NCBI RefSeq assembly: GCF_000970455.1
Contig: NZ_LAJG01000005.1
Coordinates: forward strand, 124,001-188,000
Source: Devosia soli
GTDB taxonomy: Bacteria; Pseudomonadota; Alphaproteobacteria; Rhizobiales; Devosiaceae
Length of the DNA stretch: 64,000 nt
Direction of reading: 5' to 3'
Part shown: piece after piece, positions 36,061 to 44,436 of the stretch
How the letters are laid out: each line of letters opens with the position of its first letter
How positions within the stretch are numbered: position 1 is the stretch's first letter
Notes under the pieces: model-generated
What the model saw: only the letters and a program-made list of their open reading frames with translations
Told to the model about the DNA's origin: nothing
The model's database searches: none
Position numbers and translations under genes: made by a program

Positions 36061-37912
36061 TCTGTTCTCTTTCGGCTTTGACAACCATTGGAAGGGTCAG
36101 CGTGAAGCTGGCTCCATGGCCGGCTGGGCTTTTGACGGCAAGGGTACCGCCCATGTCGCGCACAAGGCCATAGGAGATCGATAGGCCAAGGCCCAGCCCC
36201 TCTCCTGGTCCCTTGGTGGAATAGAAGGGGTCGAAGATATTGGTCAGCGTTTCGGCCGGAATGCCGGTCCCCGTGTCGCTGACGGTGAAACCTGCGTGAC
36301 CTTCAATTTCGACGTCGACACCGATCGAGAGAACGCGGACGCTCTGGCCAGCCATGGCATCGGCGGCGTTGGTGAAGAGATTGATCAGCACCTGTTCGAT
36401 ATGGACAGGATTGCCCGCCACTCTGATCGGCGCGCGCGGACGGCGGTATTCTACCTCGATGCCGAAGGCTCGCAGCTTGTGATCGACGAGCTCGAGCGCA
36501 TTGGCAATAACGGCAGCTGCATCGGCTTCCATGGGCGCGCCGCTTTGCTTGCGGGCAAAGGTTTTGAGATGGCCGGTCAATGCAGCCAGGCGATCGACGA
36601 TGCGGTCGATATGGCCGAGGACACTGGTGATGTCGTCATCCTGGCGGCGCGCGGCCAGAAGTTTGGCGCTGGCAAGGTGGGTCGTCAGCGCCGCAACGGG
36701 TTGGCTGACTTCATGGGCAACCCCCGCCAGTGCCTGGCCGAGGCTGGCAAGTTTGGCGGCTTGAACAAGATGACCCTGAACCGCCCGCTCGGCGGCCTCG
36801 GCCCGGATGCGTTCAGCGATCTCGGCCCGGAGGGCCTCATTGGTCACGTAGAGATCTTCGGTGCGCTCGGCTACGCGCTGTTCCAGCTTTTCATGATCGG
36901 CAAGGCGCTGGGCCAGCATGCGGCGGCGCTGGAGGAGGAGTGCGGCGATAAGGCAGAGCGCGGCTACGGCGAGCGCAGCGGCAAGGGCGGCGATCCAGGC
37001 ATCGCGGAAGAGCGGCCAGGCGGGCGTGAAGGAAATGATACGCCACTGATGGACCGGCAGGCGCATCTCGTCAACGATGAAGATGCCGCTCGTATCGGTA
37101 TCTTCGTCGGCGATATAGGCGAAATCTACGCCGCGCGAGGGCCAGATATCGACGGCGACTGGTTGATCGCTGGCGCCTTGCGCGCCATAGCGCAATTGCG
37201 GGGCGATCATCGCATAGGTGCTGGCAGGAAGCGGCGAGATCGGGCGATAGCGCCAATCAGGGCGGGTCGAAAGGATGGTGATATTGTTGATATCGACGAT
37301 GCCTATCAGCTCGCCCGAGCGCCACCAATTGGCTTCTATCTCCCCGAGATTGACCTTGGTGACGGCAACGCCGAGCGGGCCATTTGCGCCGTCAATGCGG
37401 CGGGCGAGGAAATAACCGGCAACCCCGGTGACCGAACCGACGGCGTAGAATTTCGCATCGCCATCGAACATGGCTTCTTCGAAATAGGGGCGATAGGCGA
37501 GATTTTCGCCGACGAAACTGTCATATGCCCACCAATTGGAGGCAGCGACGACATGGCCATCGCGCGCGAGAACGAAAAGTTCGCCGGCGCCTGCCGTGTC
37601 ATTGAGGCGGGAGAGGAAGGCATTGGCGGCGTCGCGGCGGTCCGTATCCTGCGGGTCGGCGAGAACGTCGCGGACTTCGGCGGCCAGCGCGATGCTCGAG
37701 GGGAGATAATGGAAGCGCTCGATGATTGCTTCGAGCGTACGATCAAAGAGCGCGAGGCGCCGATCGGCCTGATCGCCGGCATTGCGGAGGCCAGCCGAAA
37801 GCGTCCATTCAAACGCTACCCAGCCTGTGCCGAGGATGGCGAGAGCCGCCAAGGCGAAAGCGAGCAGCGTGCGCCGAGAGCGTATTCCGCGATGTACCGA
37901 ACTCCTGGCCAT
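36053..37912 (-). CDS. Sensor histidine kinase, DctB-like
   Basis: 619-residue membrane kinase. The first membrane segment (about residues 15-36, 'LLAFALAALAILGTGWVAF') and a second near 310-330 flank a periplasmic double-PAS (Cache) sensor domain. A cytoplasmic coiled coil ('DHEKLEQRVAERTEDLYV') leads to the H-box 'GVAHEVSQPVAALTTHLA' and the ATPase domain ('NLFTNAADAM', 'DTGTGI', 'GLGLGLSISYGLV'). The ATG at 37912 follows a GAGG site; the longer ORF is discarded. DctB kinases sense C4-dicarboxylates; here the neighbouring transporter suggests a related carboxylate. Confidence 0.9.
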   Translation of the reverse strand: MARSSVHRGIRSRRTLLAFALAALAILGTGWVAFEWTLSAGLRNAGDQADRRLALFDRTLEAIIERFHYLPSSIALAAEVRDVLADPQDTDRRDAANAFLSRLNDTAGAGELFVLARDGHVVAASNWWAYDSFVGENLAYRPYFEEAMFDGDAKFYAVGSVTGVAGYFLARRIDGANGPLGVAVTKVNLGEIEANWWRSGELIGIVDINNITILSTRPDWRYRPISPLPASTYAMIAPQLRYGAQGASDQPVAVDIWPSRGVDFAYIADEDTDTSGIFIVDEMRLPVHQWRIISFTPAWPLFRDAWIAALAAALAVAALCLIAALLLQRRRMLAQRLADHEKLEQRVAERTEDLYVTNEALRAEIAERIRAEAAERAVQGHLVQAAKLASLGQALAGVAHEVSQPVAALTTHLASAKLLAARRQDDDITSVLGHIDRIVDRLAALTGHLKTFARKQSGAPMEADAAAVIANALELVDHKLRAFGIEVEYRRPRAPIRVAGNPVHIEQVLINLFTNAADAMAGQSVRVLSIGVDVEIEGHAGFTVSDTGTGIPAETLTNIFDPFYSTKGPGEGLGLGLSISYGLVRDMGGTLAVKSPAGHGASFTLTLPMVVKAEREQIA

Positions 37913-37921
37913 GGTCCTCGC

Positions 37922-37937
37922 TGGCAAGAATTTGCCA
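37922..37937. promoter_or_regulatory. Upstream activator dyad 1 (probable DctD site)
   Basis: Perfect inverted repeat TGGCAA-GAAT-TTGCCA, 10 bases upstream of the dctB-like ATG and about 85 bases upstream of the sigma-54 promoter. It resembles enhancer dyads of DctD/NtrC-class activators and could also let the regulator control the kinase gene. Confidence 0.65.
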
Positions 37938-37953
37938 CCCTTCTGGGATGTTC

Positions 37954-37969
37954 TGGCAAGTTTCTGCCA
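37954..37969. promoter_or_regulatory. Upstream activator dyad 2 (probable DctD site)
   Basis: Inverted repeat TGGCA-AGTTTC-TGCCA sharing TGGCAAG...TGCCAC with dyad 1. The two dyad centres are 32 bases apart, about three helical turns, so two activator dimers would sit on the same face of the DNA. Confidence 0.65.
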
Positions 37970-38020
37970 CATTGACCAGAACGGATTGCGAAAAACGCAG
38001 GTCTGGCTTGCATTTTTGAG

Positions 38021-38036
38021 TTGGCATACGGTTTGC
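38021..38036 (+). promoter_or_regulatory. Sigma-54 promoter of the tct operon
   Basis: TTGGCATACGGTTTGC matches the sigma-54 consensus TTGGCAC-N5-TTGC with the invariant GG (38023-38024) and GC (38035-38036) exactly 12 bases apart. Transcription would begin near 38048, some 50 bases before the tctC ATG. Two activator dyads lie upstream and a sigma-54 activator gene is adjacent. Confidence 0.85.
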
Positions 38037-38096
38037 AACACGAATTGCGAGACCGGCGGAGGAGCCGGCTAACAGATTATTTCCGGGAGGAAACCA

Positions 38097-39065
38097 ATGA
38101 AGAAGACTTTTGCCGTCGCCACGCTGCTTGCCTTTGCCTTGTCCGGCACTGCCTTTGCGCAGGACTATCCAACCAAGCCGATTACGGTCGTCGTGCCCTT
38201 CTCGGCTGGCGGCCCGACCGACACCGTGGCGCGCCTCGTTGCGGAGGCGATGAGCCAGGACCTCGGCCAGCAGGTCGTGGTGCAAAACGTCGGCGGCGCG
38301 GGCGGTACGCTCGGAGCTGGCCAGGTCGCAACGGCACCCAACGACGGCTATACGCTGCTTCTCCACCATATCGGCATGTCCACCGCGCCGACCCTTTACC
38401 GCAGCCTGCCTTACGATCCGCTGACCGACTTCGCGACCATCGGTCTCATCACTTCGGTGCCGATGACGTTGGTCGCGCGTAAGGATTTTGAACCCAACAC
38501 GCTCGAGGAACTGCTGACCTACATCAAGGAGAACGGCGAGAATGTCACCTATGCCCATGCCGGTATCGGTTCGGCAAGCCAGCTCTGCGGCATGCTGCTC
38601 ATGGAGCAGACCGAAACCGTCATGACCACCGTGCCCTATCAGGGTGCCGGTCCGGCGATGACCGATATCATCGGCGGCCAGATTGACATGATCTGCGATC
38701 AGACCACCAACACAACGACCCAGATCCAGGCCGGTGAAGTCAAGGCTTATGCCGTTACCTCGCCTGAGCGTCTGACCAACCTCCCGGATTTGCCGACCAC
38801 CAAAGAAGCCGGACTCGATCTCGAAATCGGCGTGTGGCACGGACTTTATGCGCCGGCGGGCACTGATCCGGCGATCATCGAGCGCCTTGAAGGTTCGCTC
38901 CAGAAGGCTCTGACCAACGAAACGGTCGTCGCCCGCTTTGCCGAACTCGGTACGACGCCGGTAACGGCTGCCGAAGCCACTCCCGAAGCCCTGACCGAAA
39001 CGTTGACCAGCCAGATCGAACTCTGGCGCGGCGTGATCGAAGCGGCCGGCGTCTACGCCGAATAA
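38097..39065 (+). CDS. tctC: Tripartite tricarboxylate transporter substrate-binding protein
   Basis: 322-residue TctC/BugD-type periplasmic binding protein. A 21-residue signal peptide (MKKTFAV...GTAFA) is followed by 'QDYPTKPITVVVPFSAGGPTD', the diagnostic Bug-family opening. It captures carboxylates (citrate, tartrate, aromatic acids or others) for the TctAB permease. The ATG at 38097 has GGGAGG upstream. It is transcribed from the sigma-54 promoter. A GC-rich stem-loop follows the gene, separating it from the permease genes. Confidence 0.93.
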   Translation: MKKTFAVATLLAFALSGTAFAQDYPTKPITVVVPFSAGGPTDTVARLVAEAMSQDLGQQVVVQNVGGAGGTLGAGQVATAPNDGYTLLLHHIGMSTAPTLYRSLPYDPLTDFATIGLITSVPMTLVARKDFEPNTLEELLTYIKENGENVTYAHAGIGSASQLCGMLLMEQTETVMTTVPYQGAGPAMTDIIGGQIDMICDQTTNTTTQIQAGEVKAYAVTSPERLTNLPDLPTTKEAGLDLEIGVWHGLYAPAGTDPAIIERLEGSLQKALTNETVVARFAELGTTPVTAAEATPEALTETLTSQIELWRGVIEAAGVYAE

Positions 39066-39077
39066 GCCAACAGCAAA

Positions 39078-39101
39078 GCGGCCCGCGTCCGTGCGGGCCG
39101 C
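39078..39101 (+). other. Stem-loop after tctC
   Basis: Perfect nine-base-pair GC-rich stem (GCGGCCCGC/GCGGGCCGC) with a six-base loop, 13 bases after the tctC stop. No T-run follows. It probably stabilises tctC mRNA or limits read-through so that the binding protein is made in excess over TctBA. Confidence 0.6.
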
Positions 39102-39138
39102 GCCGGCACACAACCAACAGGTCTTTGGGGAGGCGGCC

Positions 39139-39600
39139 ATGCTGGCCAAGTTTTCACTCCGCGAACTACTCGCGGGCGGCATCTTCGTGCTCGCCGGCGC
39201 TTATTTCGCGCTCGAAGCACTCAATTATGAGGTGGGAACCGCTTTCCGCATGGGTCCAGGCTTCATGCCGCTGCTGCTCGGCGCCGTGCTCGCCATGCTG
39301 GGCATCGGTGTTGCCGCTAGTGGCTGGCAGAAGCCGGACATCGAGAAGCCGCTGCCGCCATCCTGGCGCGGCATTGCGTTGATCATCGGCGTCGTCATCT
39401 TTTTTGGCGCGACCATTCGCGGGCTGGGCTTCGTACCGGTCGTATTCATCGGCGCCTTCGGTTCGGCCATGGCCAGCCGGCTCAATTCGCCGCTCTTTGC
39501 CGCGCTTTTGGCGGCCGGGCTCACCGTTCTCTGCACCGCCATCTTCGTCATCGGCCTCGGCATGACCGTGCCGTGGTTCGGACCCTGGCTCGGTCAATAG
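39139..39600 (+). CDS. tctB: Tripartite tricarboxylate transporter small membrane subunit
   Basis: 153-residue TctB family protein with four hydrophobic segments (about 10-30, 40-60, 75-98, 110-145). 'GPGFMPLLLGAVLAMLGIG' is the usual TctB motif. It partners the large TctA permease. The ATG at 39139 follows GGGGAGG five bases upstream and is chosen over a longer in-frame ORF that starts inside the intergenic hairpin region. Confidence 0.9.
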   Translation: MLAKFSLRELLAGGIFVLAGAYFALEALNYEVGTAFRMGPGFMPLLLGAVLAMLGIGVAASGWQKPDIEKPLPPSWRGIALIIGVVIFFGATIRGLGFVPVVFIGAFGSAMASRLNSPLFAALLAAGLTVLCTAIFVIGLGMTVPWFGPWLGQ

Positions 39601-39609
39601 GAGCGATCA

Positions 39610-41115
39610 ATGGATATCATCGGCTATCTCGGCCTCGGCTTTTCCGTCGCCCTCGACCCCATCAACATTCTCTACTGTTTTATCGGCGTGCTGCTCGGCA
39701 CCCTGGTCGGCGTCCTCCCCGGCATCGGGCCGACGGCGACAATCGCCATGCTCTTGCCGATCACATTCTCCCTCTCGCCAGCCGCCGCGCTGATCATGCT
39801 CGCCGGCATTTATTACGGCGCCCAATATGGTGGCTCGACTACCGCGATCCTGATCAACCTGCCGGGTGAAAGTTCGTCGGCGGTGACGGCAATCGACGGC
39901 TACCAGATGGCCAAGAAAGGCCGCGCCGGACATGCGCTCGCGACTGCGGCTCTCGGCTCGTTCTTTGCCGGCACGGTCGGGACGCTGCTTCTAGCCTTCT
40001 TCGCCCCGCCCCTGGCGCGAGCGGCGCTCAATTTTGGGGCGCCGGAATATTTCGCGCTGATCGTTCTTGGGCTTCTGGTCTCGATCGCTCTGGCCCATGG
40101 CTCGATCCTGAAAGCGCTGGCGATGATCGTTCTGGGTCTCCTCCTCGGGATGGTGGGCCAGGACATCTATACTGGCACGCCGCGCTTCACGCTGGGCATA
40201 CGCGAGCTCTATTCAGGCCTCAACTTCGTCTCCGTGGCCGTCGGCATCTTTGGCGTCGCCGAAATCCTGCGCAATCTCGAAAACGAGAAGGGCCGCGATG
40301 TCATGGTCAAATCCGTCAAGGGACTGTGGCTCGGCAAGGAAGAACTCAAGCGCATCGTCGCTCCGGTGGTGCGCGGGACGGCACTCGGCTCCATCCTCGG
40401 CATCCTGCCGGGCGGGGGACATATCCTTGCGTCATTCGCCTCCTATTCGGCGGAAAAGCGGCTTTCCAAGCACCCGGAGGAATTCGGCCATGGTGCTATC
40501 GAAGGCGTGGCGGGTCCTGAATCGGCGAATAATGCGGCGGCGCAGACCTCGTTCATTCCGCTGATGACCCTCGGCATTCCGGCCCATCCTGTGATGGCGC
40601 TAATGGTTGGTGCCTTCATTCTCCAGGGCATTACACCCGGCCCGAACGTGATCAACGACCAGCCGGCACTCTTCTGGGGCATCATCGCGTCGATGTGGAT
40701 CGGCAACCTCTTGCTGGTGCTTTTGAACCTGCCGCTGATCGGGCTCTGGGTGAAGATGCTCTCCATCCCCTATCGCGCGCTGTTCCCGGCCATAGTGCTC
40801 TTTGCCTGCATCGGCTGCTATTCGATCAACCAGAACATTTTTGACGTCTTCGCCATCGGCTTCTTCGGCATCCTTGGCTATGTGCTGATCCGCCTTGGCT
40901 GCGAACCGGCACCACTCCTTCTCGGCTTCGTCCTGGGGCCGCTCCTCGAAGAACACTTGCGCCGCGCCATGATCATCTCGCGCGGTGACCCGATGGTTTT
41001 CCTCGAACGCCCGATCTCGGCAACGCTGCTGGGTTTGGCCTTGCTCGCGGTGATCATTGCGGTGCTTCCCTCGATCCGGAAGAAGCGCAAGGAAGTGTTT
41101 GTCGAAGAGGACTGA
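39610..41115 (+). CDS. tctA: Tripartite tricarboxylate transporter large permease subunit
   Basis: 501-residue inner-membrane permease with about 12 hydrophobic segments. The family motif 'GVLPGIGPTATIAMLLPIT' (about residues 35-53) and its repeat-related 'GILPGGGHILASF' (about 262-274) are both present, reflecting the internal duplication of TctA. 'YYGAQYGGSTTAILINLPGE' follows the first motif. It starts eight bases after tctB with AGGAG. Driven by proton or sodium gradient with TctC delivering substrate. Confidence 0.95.
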   Translation: MDIIGYLGLGFSVALDPINILYCFIGVLLGTLVGVLPGIGPTATIAMLLPITFSLSPAAALIMLAGIYYGAQYGGSTTAILINLPGESSSAVTAIDGYQMAKKGRAGHALATAALGSFFAGTVGTLLLAFFAPPLARAALNFGAPEYFALIVLGLLVSIALAHGSILKALAMIVLGLLLGMVGQDIYTGTPRFTLGIRELYSGLNFVSVAVGIFGVAEILRNLENEKGRDVMVKSVKGLWLGKEELKRIVAPVVRGTALGSILGILPGGGHILASFASYSAEKRLSKHPEEFGHGAIEGVAGPESANNAAAQTSFIPLMTLGIPAHPVMALMVGAFILQGITPGPNVINDQPALFWGIIASMWIGNLLLVLLNLPLIGLWVKMLSIPYRALFPAIVLFACIGCYSINQNIFDVFAIGFFGILGYVLIRLGCEPAPLLLGFVLGPLLEEHLRRAMIISRGDPMVFLERPISATLLGLALLAVIIAVLPSIRKKRKEVFVEED

Positions 41116-41134
41116 GACGACTCTGCCCAAAATC

Positions 41135-41165
41135 ATCGGCCGCCGGAAAGCGGCCGATTTCTTTG
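41135..41165 (+). terminator. Terminator of the tct operon
   Basis: Perfect nine-base-pair stem ATCGGCCGC/GCGGCCGAT with a six-base loop, followed by TTTCTTT, 20 bases after the tctA stop. Confidence 0.85.
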
Positions 41166-41264
41166 CAGCATTGGAGCGCATCGCTTGCCGGATAATGGTC
41201 CCATCCAGCCGGGACTGCTGGTTTTACCTAATGCCCGCGTTCACGATCCCTGACCTCCGGATCG

Positions 41265-42173
41265 CTACTGAGTGACGGTGCCGCCCTCAGTGGCGAGATC
41301 ATCTAGACCCGCGGTGATCAAGTCTCGGCCGAAAATCGAATTGTCGCGCGGGACAAGACGGACGACCGAATAACCGCGCTTGGCGAGTTGATCGAGAAAG
41401 ATCGGGAGCATGTCGACGGTGCGCTGGTGGATGTCGTGGAACAGCACTATGCCGCTTCCACGTGCATCAAGGCGTGCCAAGGTGCGCGCTGCCACAGCTT
41501 CGGGCGTGTCCTTGTAATAGTCCTTGCTATCGATATCGACGTCGAGCACGACGGCCCCACTATGCAACAACCCCGTCCGCAGAAAGCCGGTCTGCGCCAG
41601 ATAAGGAAAGCGGAAGAACGGCGATAGTTTTTGTCCGCCACCCGCCAAGGCAGCCGACACTGCGTCCTCGCCCTTGACGATCTCAGCGATCGCCTCCTGA
41701 CGGGTAAGGTGTGAAAGGTCGACATGCCCATAGGTATGGCTGCCGACCGTGTGCCCGGCGATGGCCACGCGTTGAGCCAGTCGCGGATTGGCCTGGGCGG
41801 AGGCACCAAGCATCAGGAAGGTCGCTTTGACATTGTAGTCGGCCAGCAACTGCAGGATGGCATCAGTCTTGCCGGCTCTCGGGCCATCGTCAAAGGTAAG
41901 CACGACTTCGCCAGGCTTGAGCGCGATATCGGCTGTTGTTGCGACTGCCAAGGTCCGCCCGCCGAGATTCGACGGGGAGAATATCTCTCTCGGCAAAGGT
42001 TGGCTCGATTGGCTAAGCGAGGCTAGCACGGCTATGGCCCCCGTATTGACCATATCCACCTTTGCGGTGGCGCTCAGCCTTGGCTGTGTACTCGGCGCCT
42101 TCGCGCATCCGCCTAGTAAAGCGCCAAAGACCAGGAGGCAAAACAGAAGGCGGGACGGCGGCACGACGGACAC
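41265..42173 (-). CDS. Polysaccharide deacetylase (NodB-fold) lipoprotein
   Basis: 302-residue carbohydrate esterase 4 family protein. The N-terminal signal with lipobox 'ALLGGC' (cysteine near residue 23) predicts a lipoprotein. The NodB domain shows the catalytic aspartates in 'LTFDDGPRAGKTD' and metal histidines in 'VGSHTYGHVDL', so it looks active. It probably deacetylates peptidoglycan or another N-acetylated glycan in the envelope. The start is GTG at 42173 and no better upstream start exists. It diverges from benE. Confidence 0.87.
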   Translation of the reverse strand: MSVVPPSRLLFCLLVFGALLGGCAKAPSTQPRLSATAKVDMVNTGAIAVLASLSQSSQPLPREIFSPSNLGGRTLAVATTADIALKPGEVVLTFDDGPRAGKTDAILQLLADYNVKATFLMLGASAQANPRLAQRVAIAGHTVGSHTYGHVDLSHLTRQEAIAEIVKGEDAVSAALAGGGQKLSPFFRFPYLAQTGFLRTGLLHSGAVVLDVDIDSKDYYKDTPEAVAARTLARLDARGSGIVLFHDIHQRTVDMLPIFLDQLAKRGYSVVRLVPRDNSIFGRDLITAGLDDLATEGGTVTQ

Positions 42174-42257
42174 TCGATTTCACATGAACATGTCCGCGAG
42201 ATTTTGCGATTATGGTTAATTTTCCACTCGTGAGAAATTAAGGAGATATTACAGGTC

Positions 42258-42283
42258 AATTGGTTAAGCGCATTTAACCAATT
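42258..42283. promoter_or_regulatory. Large inverted repeat between the deacetylase and benE genes
   Basis: Perfect ten-base arms AATTGGTTAA (42258-42267) and TTAACCAATT (42274-42283) around GCGCAT. The ATTGGTT...AACCAAT pattern resembles operators of GntR-type repressors. It lies 71-96 bases upstream of the benE ATG and 85 bases upstream of the deacetylase start, so it could control either. The binding protein is unknown. Confidence 0.55.
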
Positions 42284-42353
42284 TCCGATGCTGCTTGCGC
42301 GCTGGACCTGTTCAAAAAAAGCATTAGCGTTGAAGCCTCTGGAGGGAATCGTC

Positions 42354-43550
42354 ATGAGCGCAGAGAGCACCTTGGCAGCGCCTGGCGGACGGCAGGAATA
42401 TTTTCAGCCGATCATGGCTGGCGCCTTGGCGGCAACGGTCGGTTATGCCAGCACCTTCACGGTGGTACTCGCCGCATTGACAGCCGCGGGCGCTTCACCT
42501 CAGCAGGCTGGGTCTGGGCTCCTCTCCGTCTGCCTCGCTTTGGGTTTCCTCAACATCATCGTCGCTTGGCGCGTAAGAACGCCAATCAGCTTTGCTTGGA
42601 CGACCCCCGGCGCGGCCTTTCTGTTGACTGTAGGCGAACCGGTTGGAGGCTTTCCGGCAGTCGCAGGCGCGTTTCTCGTTGCCGCCGCACTGATCCTCCT
42701 TACAGGCCTCGTCAAGCCGCTGGCGCGTTTGATCGCTGCCATCCCAGCACCGATCGCCAATGCCATGCTGGCGGGTATGCTTTTGACGCTTTGCCTCGCG
42801 CCAATTACCGCATTGGGCGAAGTTCCCCTCTTTGTTCTGCCCATTCTGCTGGCCTGGGCTCTGGGGCTTCGTTTTGCGCGCCGTTACGCGGTGCCGATTG
42901 CTGTACTCGTCACTGGTCTGGTGCTGGCTTTCACCACTCACTTGCCGCCCGGCGCGCTTGATGGCACCTGGCCAGTTCTGCTTCCCGTGATGCCTGTTTT
43001 CACCTGGGACGCAATCGTCCGCATTGGATTGCCCGTCTATGTCGTGACCATGGCGTCCCAGAACCTGCCCGGCATTGCGGTCATGAAAGCAAATGGCTTT
43101 GACCTTCGCCCTTCCCCGATTTTTGTTCTGACGGGTATTGGAAGCGCAATCACCGCCTTGTTCGGAGGGCACGCGATCAATCTTGCCGCGATCACCGCCG
43201 CTATCTGTGCCGGGCCGGAAGCGCATCCTGACCCTGACAAACGCTGGCCTGCACCGGTCGCGGCTGGCGTCATGTATCTGCTGCTGGGCCTTGCCGCGAG
43301 TCTCGCCGCCGCATTCATCGCCGCCTCGCCGCCGATTCTCATCCAGGCCGTCGCAGGTTTGGCGCTTCTTTCAAGCCTCGCTTCGGCGCTGTCAGGCGCA
43401 TTGGCGCAGGAAGACGTGCGCTTGCCTGCCATTTTGACTTTTGTTGCTACAGCGTCGGGCATCACTATTTTCGGTGTCAGCGCTCCGTTCTGGGGGCTCG
43501 TCGGCGGCATTGCGCTTCTTTTCCTGCTCAAGCCGCGGCAAGTTGCGTGA
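42354..43550 (+). CDS. BenE-family benzoate/H+ symporter-like transporter
   Basis: 398-residue inner-membrane protein of the BenE family with about 11-12 hydrophobic segments. Landmarks are 'GYASTFTVVLAALTAAGAS' near the start, 'FAWTTPGAAFLLT' (about 76-88) and 'VMASQNLPGIAVMKANGF'-like central sequence ('TMASQNLPGIAVMKANG'). Members are annotated as benzoate transporters, but no benzoate catabolic genes occur nearby, so the substrate is open. The ATG at 42354 has GGAGG eight bases upstream. Its stop overlaps the next gene. Confidence 0.87.
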   Translation: MSAESTLAAPGGRQEYFQPIMAGALAATVGYASTFTVVLAALTAAGASPQQAGSGLLSVCLALGFLNIIVAWRVRTPISFAWTTPGAAFLLTVGEPVGGFPAVAGAFLVAAALILLTGLVKPLARLIAAIPAPIANAMLAGMLLTLCLAPITALGEVPLFVLPILLAWALGLRFARRYAVPIAVLVTGLVLAFTTHLPPGALDGTWPVLLPVMPVFTWDAIVRIGLPVYVVTMASQNLPGIAVMKANGFDLRPSPIFVLTGIGSAITALFGGHAINLAAITAAICAGPEAHPDPDKRWPAPVAAGVMYLLLGLAASLAAAFIAASPPILIQAVAGLALLSSLASALSGALAQEDVRLPAILTFVATASGITIFGVSAPFWGLVGGIALLFLLKPRQVA

Positions 43551-44161
43551 CAAAAACGTTTGGCGTGATCCTCGCCGGAGGATCAGGAACACGCCTAGGC
43601 GGTGTTCGAAAAGCAGACATCCGAATTGGTGGTCAGCGCCTCCTTGACAGGGTCCTCATGGTTTTCGACGGCCAAGTCGATCATCTGATCGTGTCGACAG
43701 GAGGTTTCGACCTTGCTACGCCGAAAGCGGTTCAGGTTGTTGCCGACCGCGGGGGCAGCGGGCCGCTGGAAGGAATGCGCGCAGCGTGTGAAACACTAGG
43801 CCCAGAGGCAGCGGAAATCGTGGTCTTTGCGGCTGTCGACGCTCCTTTCCTACCATCGGATTACGTTCGACGGATCGCATCGACTGCCGGAGATCGTGGC
43901 GCGGCCTTTGCTGCCTACGGCGAATCTTTTTATCCCACCAACAGTGCCTGGCGTCTCGAGACGCTGCGCAAGCAACTAGCCGCATGTAAGCCAGATGACG
44001 GCCCTAAGGTCCTGCTCCGGAAAGCCAGTGCCTCGCGGCTCGATTGGAAGGATCAAAGTGGTCATGATCCTTTCGCTAACCTCAACACGCTTGCCGACCT
44101 GATCGCCTTGCAACGCCGGGCACCCGACCCTTTTGGTAACCAAAGCGCACCCGCGCTGTGA
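43547..44161 (+). CDS. mobA: Molybdenum cofactor guanylyltransferase-like protein
   Basis: 204-residue nucleotidyltransferase. The MobA N-terminal signature 'VILAGGSGTRLGGVRKADI' is present, with the nucleotide-binding 'GGSGPLEGMRAA' and the metal aspartate in 'AAVDAPFLPSD'. The C-terminal 'HDPFANLNTLADL' is the MobA 'F.NiNtpeDl' motif. It attaches GMP to molybdopterin for DMSO-reductase-type enzymes. The GTG start overlaps the benE stop by four bases. No other molybdenum-cofactor gene is visible. Confidence 0.85.
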   Translation: MTKTFGVILAGGSGTRLGGVRKADIRIGGQRLLDRVLMVFDGQVDHLIVSTGGFDLATPKAVQVVADRGGSGPLEGMRAACETLGPEAAEIVVFAAVDAPFLPSDYVRRIASTAGDRGAAFAAYGESFYPTNSAWRLETLRKQLAACKPDDGPKVLLRKASASRLDWKDQSGHDPFANLNTLADLIALQRRAPDPFGNQSAPAL

Positions 44162-44257
44162 CAGATTTATTCACAGGCGGCGCAACGAAGGGCTTGGCAA
44201 ACCAAATCAAGTTGGGTACACGGACCTCGCCTTCGCAAGAAGGCCTTACCGAAGTGT

Positions 44258-44333
44258 TCCGCGATAGCTCAGTTGGTAGAGCGTTCGACTGTTAATCGAA
44301 TGGTCGCTGGTTCGAGTCCAGCTCGCGGAGCCA
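44258..44333 (+). tRNA. tRNA-Asn (anticodon GTT)
   Basis: 76-base cloverleaf. Acceptor TCCGCGA pairs with TCGCGGA, the D-loop has AGTTGGTAGA, the anticodon stem TTCGA/TCGAA carries loop CTGTTAA with GTT at 44291-44293, and the T-arm is GCTGG-TTCGAGT-CCAGC. Discriminator G and an encoded CCA end. Confidence 0.97.
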
Positions 44334-44436
44334 TCGGGGTTTACCCTCCCCTCTCAATCACATCGCTCTGCTCAATTTTTGAGCAATGAGCGTTGTACTC
44401 TCGAGCTTGTCAGGCTAGGAGAGGCTTCATCCTGGA

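Noticed and set aside
36296-37975. 559-residue open frame on the plus strand
   Set aside because: Antisense to the DctB-like kinase, whose H-box and ATPase motifs are intact; no recognisable domain in the antisense product.
42264-42278. Possible CtrA site (TTAA...TTAAC) upstream of benE
   Set aside because: The two half-sites are separated by six bases, while the known CtrA motif needs seven; the larger perfect dyad explains the sequence better.
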